41,260 nt of DNA from Desulfobacterales bacterium HSG2. Lineage in GTDB: Bacteria; Desulfobacterota; Desulfobacteria; Desulfobacterales; 4be13. Shown piece by piece: positions 24,708 to 33,072 of the stretch; the stretch's first letter is position 1, and each line of letters opens with the position of its first letter. The notes below the pieces were generated by a model. That model ran no database searches. It saw only the letters and a list, made by a program, of their open reading frames with translations, and was not told the origin of the DNA. The DNA is taken from the NCBI GenBank assembly GCA_030378035.1, contig JAUCGI010000027.1, positions 1 to 41,260 of the forward strand, in the 5' to 3' direction. Both the position numbers and the translations under genes were made by a program.

Positions 24708-25670
24708 ATGAAAAAATTTGTATCAGCCGCAATTGCCGCCCTTTTTGTAATTCTTATCAGCAGCAGCGTCTGTTTCGGCAAAGATGCAGCCATGATTGTC
24801 GATCTCAGAGGCAAAGCTTTTTATGAAAGCGGAGGCCAGCAGATCATCCTTATGGATTTTCTGAAAACAGGGGATGAAATCAGATTGAAACCCGGCGCTG
24901 TCCTGATTCTGAACTATTTCGCATCAGGTATCCGGGAGGAAATCACCGGCCCAGGAAGCATCACCATCGGAATCGAACAGAGCAGCAAAGAGGGGAATGT
25001 GAATGTCAGTTGCTCAAAAACAGATTATCTTCCCCCGAAAGCGGTTCTCAGCAGAGAGGATGTGCAGCAGTCCGGGGCTACCGCTTTCCGTGGCCTGGGC
25101 GATCCGGACAAAATCGTTATCCTCGGCGATCCGGACAAAATCGTTATCCTCGGCCCGGCAGATACCGCTGTCCGTTCCCATCCTCTCTTCCGATGGAAGT
25201 CAGTAAGAAGGGCGGAATCCTATCGCTTCAGGATTTATGATGCCCAGAAAAGCCTATATTTTGAAACGAAGACTTTTGAAACGAAGACAAAGGAAATCAA
25301 TTTCAGTTATGACAAACTGGCTCTGAATGAAGACGAAGATTATATATGGACAGTCTCCGCCATGAGAGCCGGAAAAGTGTTGGCAATGGGAAACGGAGAG
25401 TTCAGCGTTCTGAATAAAAAGAATCTGGAAGAACTGATCCGGGCCGAAAAAAAGATTAAGACCGCATTCCCGGAAGATTCCGCAGAATTGCTGATCAGTC
25501 TTGCCCTCACATACCGGCATTACAAATTATATGACGAGGCAGCGGAGATCGTGGGGAAACTGGAACGACTGTATCCCGGGAATCAGAATATCAGGAACTG
25601 GTATCAGAATACGATCTCGGATGATTCTCGGAAAAACGGTTTTGGAAAGAGAGGGGAAAGGCAGGAGTGA
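24708..25670 (+). CDS. Secreted FecR-like protein with TPR-like C-terminus
   Basis: A 320-aa exported protein. Residues 1-24 are a typical Sec signal peptide ending VCFG. Residues 26-100 look like a FecR-type fold (VDLRGKAFYESGGQQIILMD, FLKTGDEIRLKPGAVLILNY, then EEITGPGSITI). Residues 155-235 resemble a fibronectin-like strand domain (HPLFRWKSVRRAESYRFRIY), and 240-305 are helical with a TPR-like unit (LALTYRHYKLYDEAAEIVGK). There is a perfect 27-bp tandem duplication encoding GDPDKIVIL at 131-139 and 140-148, and a smaller FETKT duplication at 185-194. AGGAGG precedes the ATG. It is followed 42 bp later by recC, with no obvious functional link. The periplasmic role is unknown. Confidence 0.75.
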   Translation: MKKFVSAAIAALFVILISSSVCFGKDAAMIVDLRGKAFYESGGQQIILMDFLKTGDEIRLKPGAVLILNYFASGIREEITGPGSITIGIEQSSKEGNVNVSCSKTDYLPPKAVLSREDVQQSGATAFRGLGDPDKIVILGDPDKIVILGPADTAVRSHPLFRWKSVRRAESYRFRIYDAQKSLYFETKTFETKTKEINFSYDKLALNEDEDYIWTVSAMRAGKVLAMGNGEFSVLNKKNLEELIRAEKKIKTAFPEDSAELLISLALTYRHYKLYDEAAEIVGKLERLYPGNQNIRNWYQNTISDDSRKNGFGKRGERQE

Positions 25671-25712
25671 GAGCAGCAGGATTCCGGGCGAATTTGAAAA
25701 AAGGAAAATCCC

Positions 25713-28700
25713 ATGAAACTTTTTACCAGCAACCGATTGGAAATTCTCGTCCGGGCATTGGCCCGGGCATTGGAAACGCCTTTGAAATCGCCGCTGGATA
25801 AAGAAATTATCGTTGTCCAGAGCAAAGGCATGGAACGGTGGGTATCCATGGAGCTTGCCCGACATCACGGCATCTGTGCAAACGTCAGATTTCTCTTTCC
25901 GAATGCGTTTGTCTATGATGAGATTTTCAGGAAAGTTATTCCGGATATTCCTGAACGGTCGCCTTACGATCCCGAATTTATGACATGGAAGATTATGAGA
26001 CTTCTCCGGTCCTGTGTTGCGAAACCGGAATTTGAACATCTCCGAAGCTATTTCAGAGGAAGCAGGGAATCCCTCAAGCGGTTCCAACTGTCAGAGCGCA
26101 TCGCCAGGACCTTCGACCAATACCTGATCTTCCGGCCTGACATGATTCTCAAATGGGAATTGGGCAAAGAAGACGGCTGGCAGGCGATACTCTGGAGAGA
26201 ACTGGTCAGAGGGAACGAGGAAAAACACCGTGCGGCGCTCGCAAAAGCTTTTTTTGAAGCGATTGAACAAGAATCCCGCTTCCCTGTTCCCAATTCGCAC
26301 CTCTCATTTCCGGAAAGGATTTCGGTCTTCGGCATATCCAGCCTGCCGAGGTTTCATATTCAGGTCTTTGACGCGGTCTCCCGGTTTACCGAGGTGAACC
26401 TGTTTCTGATGAATCCGTGTCAGGAATACTGGAGCGACATTCTCTCCAATCGTGAGAAGAAACTCCTCGCCGCAAAAGAGAATGCGCAGGAGATTGACAG
26501 AGAATATCTTTACCTTGATCAGGGAAACAGCTTTCTGGCTTCAATGGGAATGCTGGGGAGAGACTTTTTTGAGCTGGTCGGTGAATTCGATGTTGAAGAT
26601 GAAACCTGGTTTGAAGAGCCAGGTGAGGAGCGTCTGCTCCTCTCTCTCCAGTCCGATATTCTGAATCTCAGGGACCGGGGCGCGGACACCGGAGAAAAGA
26701 TGATTCTTTCGGAAGATGACCACTCCATTCAGATTCACTCCTGCCACAGCCCCATGCGGGAGATCGAAGTGCTGCACGACAGGCTTCTTGAGATGTTTGA
26801 AGACCATCCGGGCCTGACGCCCGGAGATATTCTGGTGATGACACCGGATATTGAAGCCTGTTCGCCTTATATCCAAGCGGTCTTTGACCTGCCGAAAAAC
26901 GACCCCCGAAGAATTCCCTTCAGCATCGCGGACCGGAGCATCCGGGTGGAGAGCCGGATTGTTGACACGTTTATGCGCATTCTTGACCTTACAGGCAGCC
27001 GGTTCGGTGCCGCGGGAGTCTTTTCGATCCTTGAATATCCCGGGGTTTATCGGAAATTCGATTTGTCAGAAGCGGACCTGGACCTGATTCAGAGATGGGT
27101 GCAGGCTACCCGGATCCGATGGGGGATTGATGCGCAGAACCGCGGGAGTCTCGGTTTGCCCGATCTTCCGGAGAATACCTGGAAAACCGGACTGGAAAGA
27201 CTTCTCCTGGGCTATGCCATGCCAGGCAGGGAAGAAAAGATGTTTGCAGAGATACTCCCCTATGATTTTATCGAAGGGAATGAGGCTGCCGCGCTCGGAA
27301 AATTTCTTGAATTTGCGAACCGGATTTTCTCTTACGTTCAATCTTTCGGAGGACTTCGAACACTTTCAGAGTGGTCTGACGCACTGAAAGGGATCCTCGA
27401 CGGTTTTTTCAGGCCGGACGAGGACTCCGAAAATGAGATACAGACGCTGCGGGAGGCGCTGAACGATCTGGCTGAGATACAACGCATCTCGGAATTTGAT
27501 GAAAAGACGGATATTCATGTCATCCGCTGCCATCTGAGCCGTTATATCCGGGAAAAGGGATTCGGACTCGGTTTCATCACCGGCGGCGTCACATTCTGCG
27601 CCATGCTCCCGATGCGGAGCATCCCCTTCAAGGTATTATGTCTTGTGGGCATGAATTCGGACGCGTACCCGAGGCTGTCAGGACCGCTGAGTTTTGATCT
27701 CATGGCAAAGCGTCCCAGGCGGGGCGACCCGTCACGCCGGAATGATGACCGGTATCTTTTTCTGGAATCGATTCTCTCTGCCAGAGAGAAATTGTACATC
27801 AGTTACGCGGGGCAGAGCCTCAGAGACAACAGTGCCATTCCGCCCTCCGTGCTGGTCAGCGAGATCATGGACTATATCAGGAAAGGCTTTGAGATTCCGG
27901 GTAAGAACATACTGTCAGATCATATCGTTGTGAAACATCGTCTTCAGGCTTTCAGTCCCGAATATTTCAGACGCGGAACAGACGATTCCGGGAGACAGAA
28001 CCTGTTCAGTTATTCTGAGGAGAACCTTCGGGCGGCCCGGTGTCTTGTGAGAGATCGGAAACGGCCCAGGCCGTTTATCTCCAAAGCGCTTTCCGATCCT
28101 GAATCAGAATTGAAAAGCGTTCGCCTGACGGAACTTTGCCATTTTTTCGGGAATCCTGCGAAATTTCTGCTGAACAATCGTCTCAAAATTTATCTTGAGG
28201 AGAACGGCGCTGTTCTTGAAGAGAAAGAATCGTTTTATGTTGACGAACTGGAGAAGTATTTCCTTAAAAAGAATTTGGTGGGAAAAAGACTTGAGGGGAG
28301 GGATCTCGAAGAATTCTTTGCATTGAAAAAAGCTTCCGGCCAACTGCCGCACGGAACGGTGGGAGAGTGCGTTTATGAGAAGATTATCCGGGAGGTTGAC
28401 GGATTTGTGAGAAAAATACGGCCTTATATTCGAAAGCCGGCTTTGGAACCCTTGGAGGTCGATCTGAGCCTGAACGGCTTCAGATTGTACGGAAGAATTG
28501 ATTCCATTTATCCTGAAAGGCTGTTCCATTACCGTTATGCAACAGTAAAGTCGAAAGACCGGCTTAAATTATGGATTCATCACCTGACGCTGAACAGCGC
28601 CGCTGGTTCGGACGGTTCATCTTATCCTCAGACCAGCATGCTGGCCGGTTCGGATACAATGTGGGAATATGATCCGGTGAAGGAGAGCAGGGAGATTCTG

Positions 28701-28994
28701 GAGAGTCTTTTGGAGAAATACTGGAACGCGCTCAGAAAGCCCCCGCATTTTTTTCCGAAAACTTCATGGGAATATGCCCAGCGAGTTATCGCAAAGAAAC
28801 AATCCTCTGAGGATGCGCTGCAAAAGGCGAGGAATATCTGGACAGGAAACGGCTACAAAAAAGGAGTTGGCGAGGTCGAAGATTCCTATTTTCAGCTCTG
28901 CTTCGGACAGACCGAGCCGTTTGATTCGGAATTTCGGAACCTTGCAACGGAAGTTTTTGAGCCGCTTTTGGAGAAGCAGAGAGAGATTAAATGA
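25713..28994 (+). CDS. recC: Exodeoxyribonuclease V gamma subunit RecC
   Basis: A 1093-aa protein close to the usual RecC length of about 1100. The N-terminus has the family pattern MKLFTSNRLEILVRALARAL, then EIIVVQSKGMERWVSMELAR and GICANVRFLFPNAFVYDEIF. The middle has VFGISSLPRFHIQVFDAVSR, VHSCHSPMRE-like (IHSCHSPMREIEVLHDRLLE) and MLPMRSIPFKVLCLVGMN, and the C-terminal third carries the inactive nuclease-like region. RecC is the Chi-recognition and splitting subunit of the RecBCD helicase-nuclease that processes double-strand breaks and degrades phage DNA. The start has AAGGA 8 nt upstream. The usual recB and recD neighbours do not follow: a hairpin element and a convergent gene do. The ORF is complete with no visible damage. 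Confidence 0.93.
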   Translation: MKLFTSNRLEILVRALARALETPLKSPLDKEIIVVQSKGMERWVSMELARHHGICANVRFLFPNAFVYDEIFRKVIPDIPERSPYDPEFMTWKIMRLLRSCVAKPEFEHLRSYFRGSRESLKRFQLSERIARTFDQYLIFRPDMILKWELGKEDGWQAILWRELVRGNEEKHRAALAKAFFEAIEQESRFPVPNSHLSFPERISVFGISSLPRFHIQVFDAVSRFTEVNLFLMNPCQEYWSDILSNREKKLLAAKENAQEIDREYLYLDQGNSFLASMGMLGRDFFELVGEFDVEDETWFEEPGEERLLLSLQSDILNLRDRGADTGEKMILSEDDHSIQIHSCHSPMREIEVLHDRLLEMFEDHPGLTPGDILVMTPDIEACSPYIQAVFDLPKNDPRRIPFSIADRSIRVESRIVDTFMRILDLTGSRFGAAGVFSILEYPGVYRKFDLSEADLDLIQRWVQATRIRWGIDAQNRGSLGLPDLPENTWKTGLERLLLGYAMPGREEKMFAEILPYDFIEGNEAAALGKFLEFANRIFSYVQSFGGLRTLSEWSDALKGILDGFFRPDEDSENEIQTLREALNDLAEIQRISEFDEKTDIHVIRCHLSRYIREKGFGLGFITGGVTFCAMLPMRSIPFKVLCLVGMNSDAYPRLSGPLSFDLMAKRPRRGDPSRRNDDRYLFLESILSAREKLYISYAGQSLRDNSAIPPSVLVSEIMDYIRKGFEIPGKNILSDHIVVKHRLQAFSPEYFRRGTDDSGRQNLFSYSEENLRAARCLVRDRKRPRPFISKALSDPESELKSVRLTELCHFFGNPAKFLLNNRLKIYLEENGAVLEEKESFYVDELEKYFLKKNLVGKRLEGRDLEEFFALKKASGQLPHGTVGECVYEKIIREVDGFVRKIRPYIRKPALEPLEVDLSLNGFRLYGRIDSIYPERLFHYRYATVKSKDRLKLWIHHLTLNSAAGSDGSSYPQTSMLAGSDTMWEYDPVKESREILESLLEKYWNALRKPPHFFPKTSWEYAQRVIAKKQSSEDALQKARNIWTGNGYKKGVGEVEDSYFQLCFGQTEPFDSEFRNLATEVFEPLLEKQREIK

Positions 28995-29004
28995 TTAAAA
29001 CATA

Positions 29005-29456
29005 CTCTTGCTCTTTGCTCTTGCTCTTGCTCTTTCTCTTGCTCTTGCTCTTTCTCTTTCTCTTGCTCTTGCTCTTTCTCTTTCCTGATTATAACGGATT
29101 TAGGGGAGCCTCCCTCTGACCCGCCATGGTCTGTCTGTCTGAGCGGAACCCAACGCGGAGGACGCGGAGGACGCGGAGTCACGCAGAGGAAATCGCCCGG
29201 ATCCTCCGCCCCGCCGCCCACCGGGTTGGGAGTCGGAGCGGCCTGACAGTGCCTGAGACAATGTCCTCCCCGGCCGGCTGTGTTCCCCGGCCTGATGGCG
29301 GTGATCCTCCGCTCCGGTCCGCTGATATCTCCGCGTGTCTCCGCGTTCTCCGCGACCTCTGCGTTGAGCCTCCCCTAAATCCGTTATAATCAGTCTTTTT
29401 CTTTTGCTCCTGACCGGACGACAGGAGAAAAAGCAAGAGCAAGAGCAAGATTTAAA
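29005..29456 (+). repeat. Hexamer-arm hairpin B4 between convergent genes, interrupted by element A4
   Basis: The left arm (29005-29084) is CTTGCTCTTTCTCTTGCTC-type repeats. The right arm (29394-29456) includes a small stem, TTTTGCTCCTG and CAGGAGAAAAAG, and ends GCAAGAGCAAGAGCAAGAT. The arms are complementary and begin within about 11 bp of the recC stop and 4 bp of the kinase stop on the other strand. Element A4 sits inside it. It probably separates the two converging transcripts. Confidence 0.75.
29085..29393 (+). repeat. Family A hairpin element A4 (309 bp), nested in B4
   Basis: Left end CTGATTATAACGGATTTAGG at 29085 and right end GCCTCCCCTAAATCC plus GTTATAATCAG at 29368-29393. Arms contain ACGCGGAGGACGCGGAG (left) and CTCCGCGTGTCTCCGCGTTC (right) in inverted orientation. 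The middle is GC-rich and carries no credible gene. Confidence 0.87.
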
Positions 29457-32400
29457 AATTCTCCTTCATAATTTCCGACAGCACCTCGCTCGCCTCATCA
29501 AATCCGAAATCCCTGATGAATGCATCGATCTTTCTGATCTGCTCATCCATTCTGTCAGGAAGCTGCCATGTCCGGATCGTCTCTATGACTTCCGAGCTGC
29601 CGAAGGGATCCAAATTGTCTAAATACTCCTCCAGTTTTTTTATTGATTTAAAGAGGTTATCCATATCCGCAGGCTTGTCTCTTTCTGATTCGCCATTCTG
29701 ATCTTTCTCGCCGTTCTGATCTTTCCCGGGTTCCTCAAGCGAGGCAACGGACTCCGCCACCACAGCAAATTCCCTTTCTATGGATGCAAAAAACTTGGAC
29801 AGAGTATCCGTACTTTCCTGATCTGCCGCATCTTCAAGGCGTTTGGCAGATTTCTGAACATCGTAAGCGGAGATATTGCCGCATGCGCCGGACACGGAAT
29901 GTGCAAGCCGCCTGATTTCTTCACGGTTACCCTCTTTTACTGCCAAGTCCAGAGCTTCAATTACCGTTCTCTGGTCCTCGACAATATCAAGAAGAAGTTT
30001 GCGAAACACCTCCCGGGTAATGCCGGTGCGCTCAAGAGCATCCGAGACATCAATACCCGGAAGATTTTGAAACTTCAGCCTTGAAACCCGGAATCCGGCT
30101 GAAGGCTCTTCAGGTTCCGAGTCCCGAGCTTCAGGTCCCGAGTCCCGAGTTTCAAGTTTCAGGTTTCGAGTTTCAGGTTTCAATTTTCGATCAGATTCCG
30201 GCATCCATCTTTTCAGCGTTCTGAAAAGTTCGGATTTGTCAATCGGTTTGCTCACATAGTCATCCATTCCGGCATCCAAACACCTCTCCCGGTCCCCTTT
30301 CATGGCATAAGCGGTCATGGCAATAATCGGAATTGGTGTTTGGTGTTTGCTTGATGCTTGATGCTTGATGCTTGCTTGATGTTTGATGCTTGATGCTTGC
30401 TTGATGCTTGATGCTTGATGCTTGTTTGATGCTTGATGTTTGATGCTTGATGCTTGATGCTTGATGCTTGCTTGATGTTTGATGCTTGATGCTTGGCTAT
30501 TCGATTCGATCCTGAGTTCCCGAATTCGTCTGGCGGCTTCCAGACCGTCCATCTCCGGCATCTGAACATCCATCAGCACGGCAGCGTAATCATTGTTCCG
30601 AACCGCTTCCACAGCCCGGAAGCCGTTTTCCGCAATATCAACGATAAATCCGGCATTGGAGAGGATTTCATAGGCTACGATCTGATTGGCTCTGTTGTCT
30701 TCCGCAAGAAGAATACGGATGTCTTTGAATTCACCTTCCGTTAAAAAAAAGGCATCATCTCTCAGGCATGGGCTGCCCAGGGCCTCCATAATGGTATTGA
30801 AGAGGGACGTGTGGCTGAAGGGCTTAAAGAGAAATCCGCTGACCGCTATCTTTTCAGCATGGGCAATCACCTCCTCACGTCCGTAAGCGCTCATCAGAAT
30901 AATAAGCGGACTTTGCATGGAGTCGTTCTTCTGAATCTCCTCAGCCGCCTCCAATCCGTTCATACCCGGCAGGTTCCAGTCCATAAGTACCAGATCGAAC
31001 TGTCGCTCATCCGAGGCCAGCATGGTCAGCGCCGCCTCGGCTGTTTCCGTGCTTTTGCTTCTCAGGCCGAAGCCTTTGAGCATCGTGCCGAGCATCATCC
31101 GGGTGAGTTCGTTATCGTCAACCACAAGAACATCCAAGTTTCGGAACTCCTCGGGGATCAGCAGTTCCGAACGGTCTGTCGCTTTCCTCACCCCGGCTCG
31201 GACGGTGAAAGAAAACGTGCATCCTTTTCCCGGTTCGCTTTCCACAAAGATCCCTTCGCCGCCCATCATAAGAACCAGTCGCTGACTGATGGTCAGTCCC
31301 AGTCCTGTTCCCCCGTATTTTCTGGAAGTGGAGCTGTCGGCCTGGATAAAGGCATTGAAAAGACTGTCAATCTTCTCTTTGGGAATACCGATGCCCGTGT
31401 CCGAGACTGAGAAACTGAGTACCGCGTTTTTCTCATTCTGTCTGACAGCGGCCACTCTGAGGCAGATACTCCCTGTTTCAGTGAACTTGAACGCGTTGCC
31501 GATCAGATTGACCAGAATCTGGCGCAGACGGAGCGGGTCGCCCATCAGATTGCACGGGACATCGGCCGCGGAGTCCATAACAAGCTCGATATTCTTCTGA
31601 AAGATCAGGTTCCTGAAGTTGTCCGCAACTTCACTCAGAAGATCATCCAGGATGAAGGGAGCGATCTCGATATCGAGCCTTCCCGCCTCGATTTTTGAGA
31701 AATCGAGAATATCATTGAGAAGGGCCAGGAGAGAGCGGGAGGAAGATCGGATAATGCTCAGATATTCCCGCTGTTTCGCGCTCAGTTTCGTACCCATGAT
31801 CAGATCACCCATGCCGATAATGGCGTTCATGGGGGTGCGGATCTCATGGCTCATATTGGCAAGAAACTCACTTTTCGCGCGGTTGGCTGCTTCAGCCGAC
31901 TCCTTGGCCTTCTGCAATTCTTCTTCCATCTGTTTCCGATTCGTTATATCAGTAATAAACGTCACTGTTTTGAGACGTCCGTCATAATCGACAACCCGGG
32001 CCGCATCGGCCAGAACTGTCAGTCTCTCTCCCTCCTTTGTCTGTATCTCCCATTCCTCCCCGAGAATTTCGGCCTGCCCGGCGATAAAGCGGTTGTATGA
32101 ATCCGTCAGGAATTCACGCTGATCTTCAGGAACAACCTGTGTGAAATGTCTGCCGATAAGCTCTTTGGAATCATAGCGACAGCCTCTGCAATAGGTGGGA
32201 TTGGCAAATTCGAATTTTCCGCTTTCATCTGTGACATGTATCCCTATGGGCGCCTTTTCAATAATGTTGCGGATTCGCTTCTCACTCTTTTTCAGGGCCT
32301 CTTCCCACTGCTTACGTTCTATGATCTCCTGGTGTAAGCGGGCATTGGCTTTTTCCAGTTCAGCCGTGCGTTCTTCAACCCGCATCTCCAATTCTTCGTT

Positions 32401-32847
32401 CGCTTTGCGCAAAGCCTCCTTTGCGAGCCGCTCCTGCTCCAAAGCGCTTTTGAGCTGCCGGACATGTTCCACCGCTTTGGCAAGCGTGATTTTTATATCC
32501 TTAAAATCCATCGGTTTGGTTAGAAAATCAAACGCGCCGGCATTCATTGCTCTTCTGATATTTCCCATATCTCCGTAAGCAGACACCATAATCGTCGTTA
32601 ATACCGGATTGAGGGAGGCTTTCACTCTTTGCACCTCCGCCAGCAATTCCAGACCGTCCATCTCCGGCATATTGATGTCGGTCATAATAATATCTGTCTC
32701 CGGGTCGGCTTTCAACTGTTCCATCGCTTCCACTCCGTTCAGAGCAAAAGCAAAGTGAAATTCCCCCTTTCGGATCTCCTGCCTGAATAACTGGCGGATA
32801 ACGAGTTGCAGTTTCGATTCATCATCAACAAAAAGTATTTTGGTCAT
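29452..32847 (-). CDS. Hybrid sensor histidine kinase: REC-PAS-HisKA-HATPase-REC-REC-HPt
   Basis: An 1131-aa cytosolic phosphorelay protein. Domains in order: REC1 (phospho-acceptor D57 in MTDINMPEMDG), a coiled coil at about 130-190, PAS at 190-305 (IGIHVTDESGKFEFANPTYC), HisKA with H334 ([11 protein letters not shown]) and HATPase_c to 550 (GTGLGLTIS). REC2 has D623, REC3 has D760, and HPt has H983 (RLAHSVSGACGNIS). A C-terminal tail at 1065-1130 is shared with the kinase at 38611-40812. A 55-residue run of ASSIKHQ-like repeats (783-837) interrupts REC3, and a second repeat-derived linker lies at 887-920. No membrane segment is present. GGGAGA precedes the ATG, at the edge of the hairpin upstream. 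It is the last of the kinase block and has every residue needed for a full relay except a DNA-binding output. Confidence 0.92.
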   Translation of the reverse strand: MTKILFVDDESKLQLVIRQLFRQEIRKGEFHFAFALNGVEAMEQLKADPETDIIMTDINMPEMDGLELLAEVQRVKASLNPVLTTIMVSAYGDMGNIRRAMNAGAFDFLTKPMDFKDIKITLAKAVEHVRQLKSALEQERLAKEALRKANEELEMRVEERTAELEKANARLHQEIIERKQWEEALKKSEKRIRNIIEKAPIGIHVTDESGKFEFANPTYCRGCRYDSKELIGRHFTQVVPEDQREFLTDSYNRFIAGQAEILGEEWEIQTKEGERLTVLADAARVVDYDGRLKTVTFITDITNRKQMEEELQKAKESAEAANRAKSEFLANMSHEIRTPMNAIIGMGDLIMGTKLSAKQREYLSIIRSSSRSLLALLNDILDFSKIEAGRLDIEIAPFILDDLLSEVADNFRNLIFQKNIELVMDSAADVPCNLMGDPLRLRQILVNLIGNAFKFTETGSICLRVAAVRQNEKNAVLSFSVSDTGIGIPKEKIDSLFNAFIQADSSTSRKYGGTGLGLTISQRLVLMMGGEGIFVESEPGKGCTFSFTVRAGVRKATDRSELLIPEEFRNLDVLVVDDNELTRMMLGTMLKGFGLRSKSTETAEAALTMLASDERQFDLVLMDWNLPGMNGLEAAEEIQKNDSMQSPLIILMSAYGREEVIAHAEKIAVSGFLFKPFSHTSLFNTIMEALGSPCLRDDAFFLTEGEFKDIRILLAEDNRANQIVAYEILSNAGFIVDIAENGFRAVEAVRNNDYAAVLMDVQMPEMDGLEAARRIRELRIESNSQASSIKHQASIKHQASSIKHQASNKHQASSIKQASSIKHQASIKHQASSKHQTPIPIIAMTAYAMKGDRERCLDAGMDDYVSKPIDKSELFRTLKRWMPESDRKLKPETRNLKLETRDSGPEARDSEPEEPSAGFRVSRLKFQNLPGIDVSDALERTGITREVFRKLLLDIVEDQRTVIEALDLAVKEGNREEIRRLAHSVSGACGNISAYDVQKSAKRLEDAADQESTDTLSKFFASIEREFAVVAESVASLEEPGKDQNGEKDQNGESERDKPADMDNLFKSIKKLEEYLDNLDPFGSSEVIETIRTWQLPDRMDEQIRKIDAFIRDFGFDEASEVLSEIMKENF
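30088..30190 (-). repeat. In-gene simple repeat: TTTCAG/CCCGAG text encoding the REC3-HPt linker
   Basis: The + strand shows GAGTCCCGAGCTTCAGGTCC followed by CGAGTTTCAAGTTTCAGGTT variants. In the gene's frame it encodes KPETRNLKLETRDSGPEARD and neighbouring residues (887-920). The text is typical of intergenic simple repeats but here keeps the frame open. Confidence 0.75.
30337..30501 (-). repeat. In-gene tandem repeat (GATGCTT units) inside the REC3 domain
   Basis: A run of GATGCTT and GCTTGATGTTT units on the + strand, period about 7 with irregular length changes, encodes ASSIKHQASIKHQ-type residues 783-837. Receiver sequence is normal immediately before (EAARRIREL) and after (PIPIIAMTAYAMKGDRERC). 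The total inserted length keeps the frame. Confidence 0.9.
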
Positions 32848-32857
32848 ATTCGTCTCC

Positions 32858-33072
32858 CTTTCTCTTGCTCTTTCTCTTTCTCTTGCTCTTGCTCTTGCTC
32901 TTTCTCTTGCTCTTGCTCTTTCTCTTGCTCTTTCTCTTTCTCTTGCTCTTGCTCTTTCTCTTACTCTTGAGCAAGATAAAGAGCAAGAGCAAGAGAAAGA
33001 TAAAGATAAAGAGCAAGAGAAAGAGAAAGAGAAAGAGCGAGAGCGAGAGCGAGAGCGAGAGCGAGAGCGAGA
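32858..33072 (+). repeat. Hexamer-arm hairpin B3 between two kinase genes
   Basis: The left arm is CTTTCTCTTGCTCTTGCTC-type repeats (32858-32967) and the right arm GAGCAAGAGCAAGAGAAAGA and GAGCGAGAGCGAGAGCGAGA (32968-33072). The two arms fold on each other almost throughout, with the centre at ACTCTTGAGCAAGAT. It begins right after the stop of the upstream gene (33073-34443) and carries the ribosome binding site region of the 1131-aa kinase at its other end. Confidence 0.87.
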
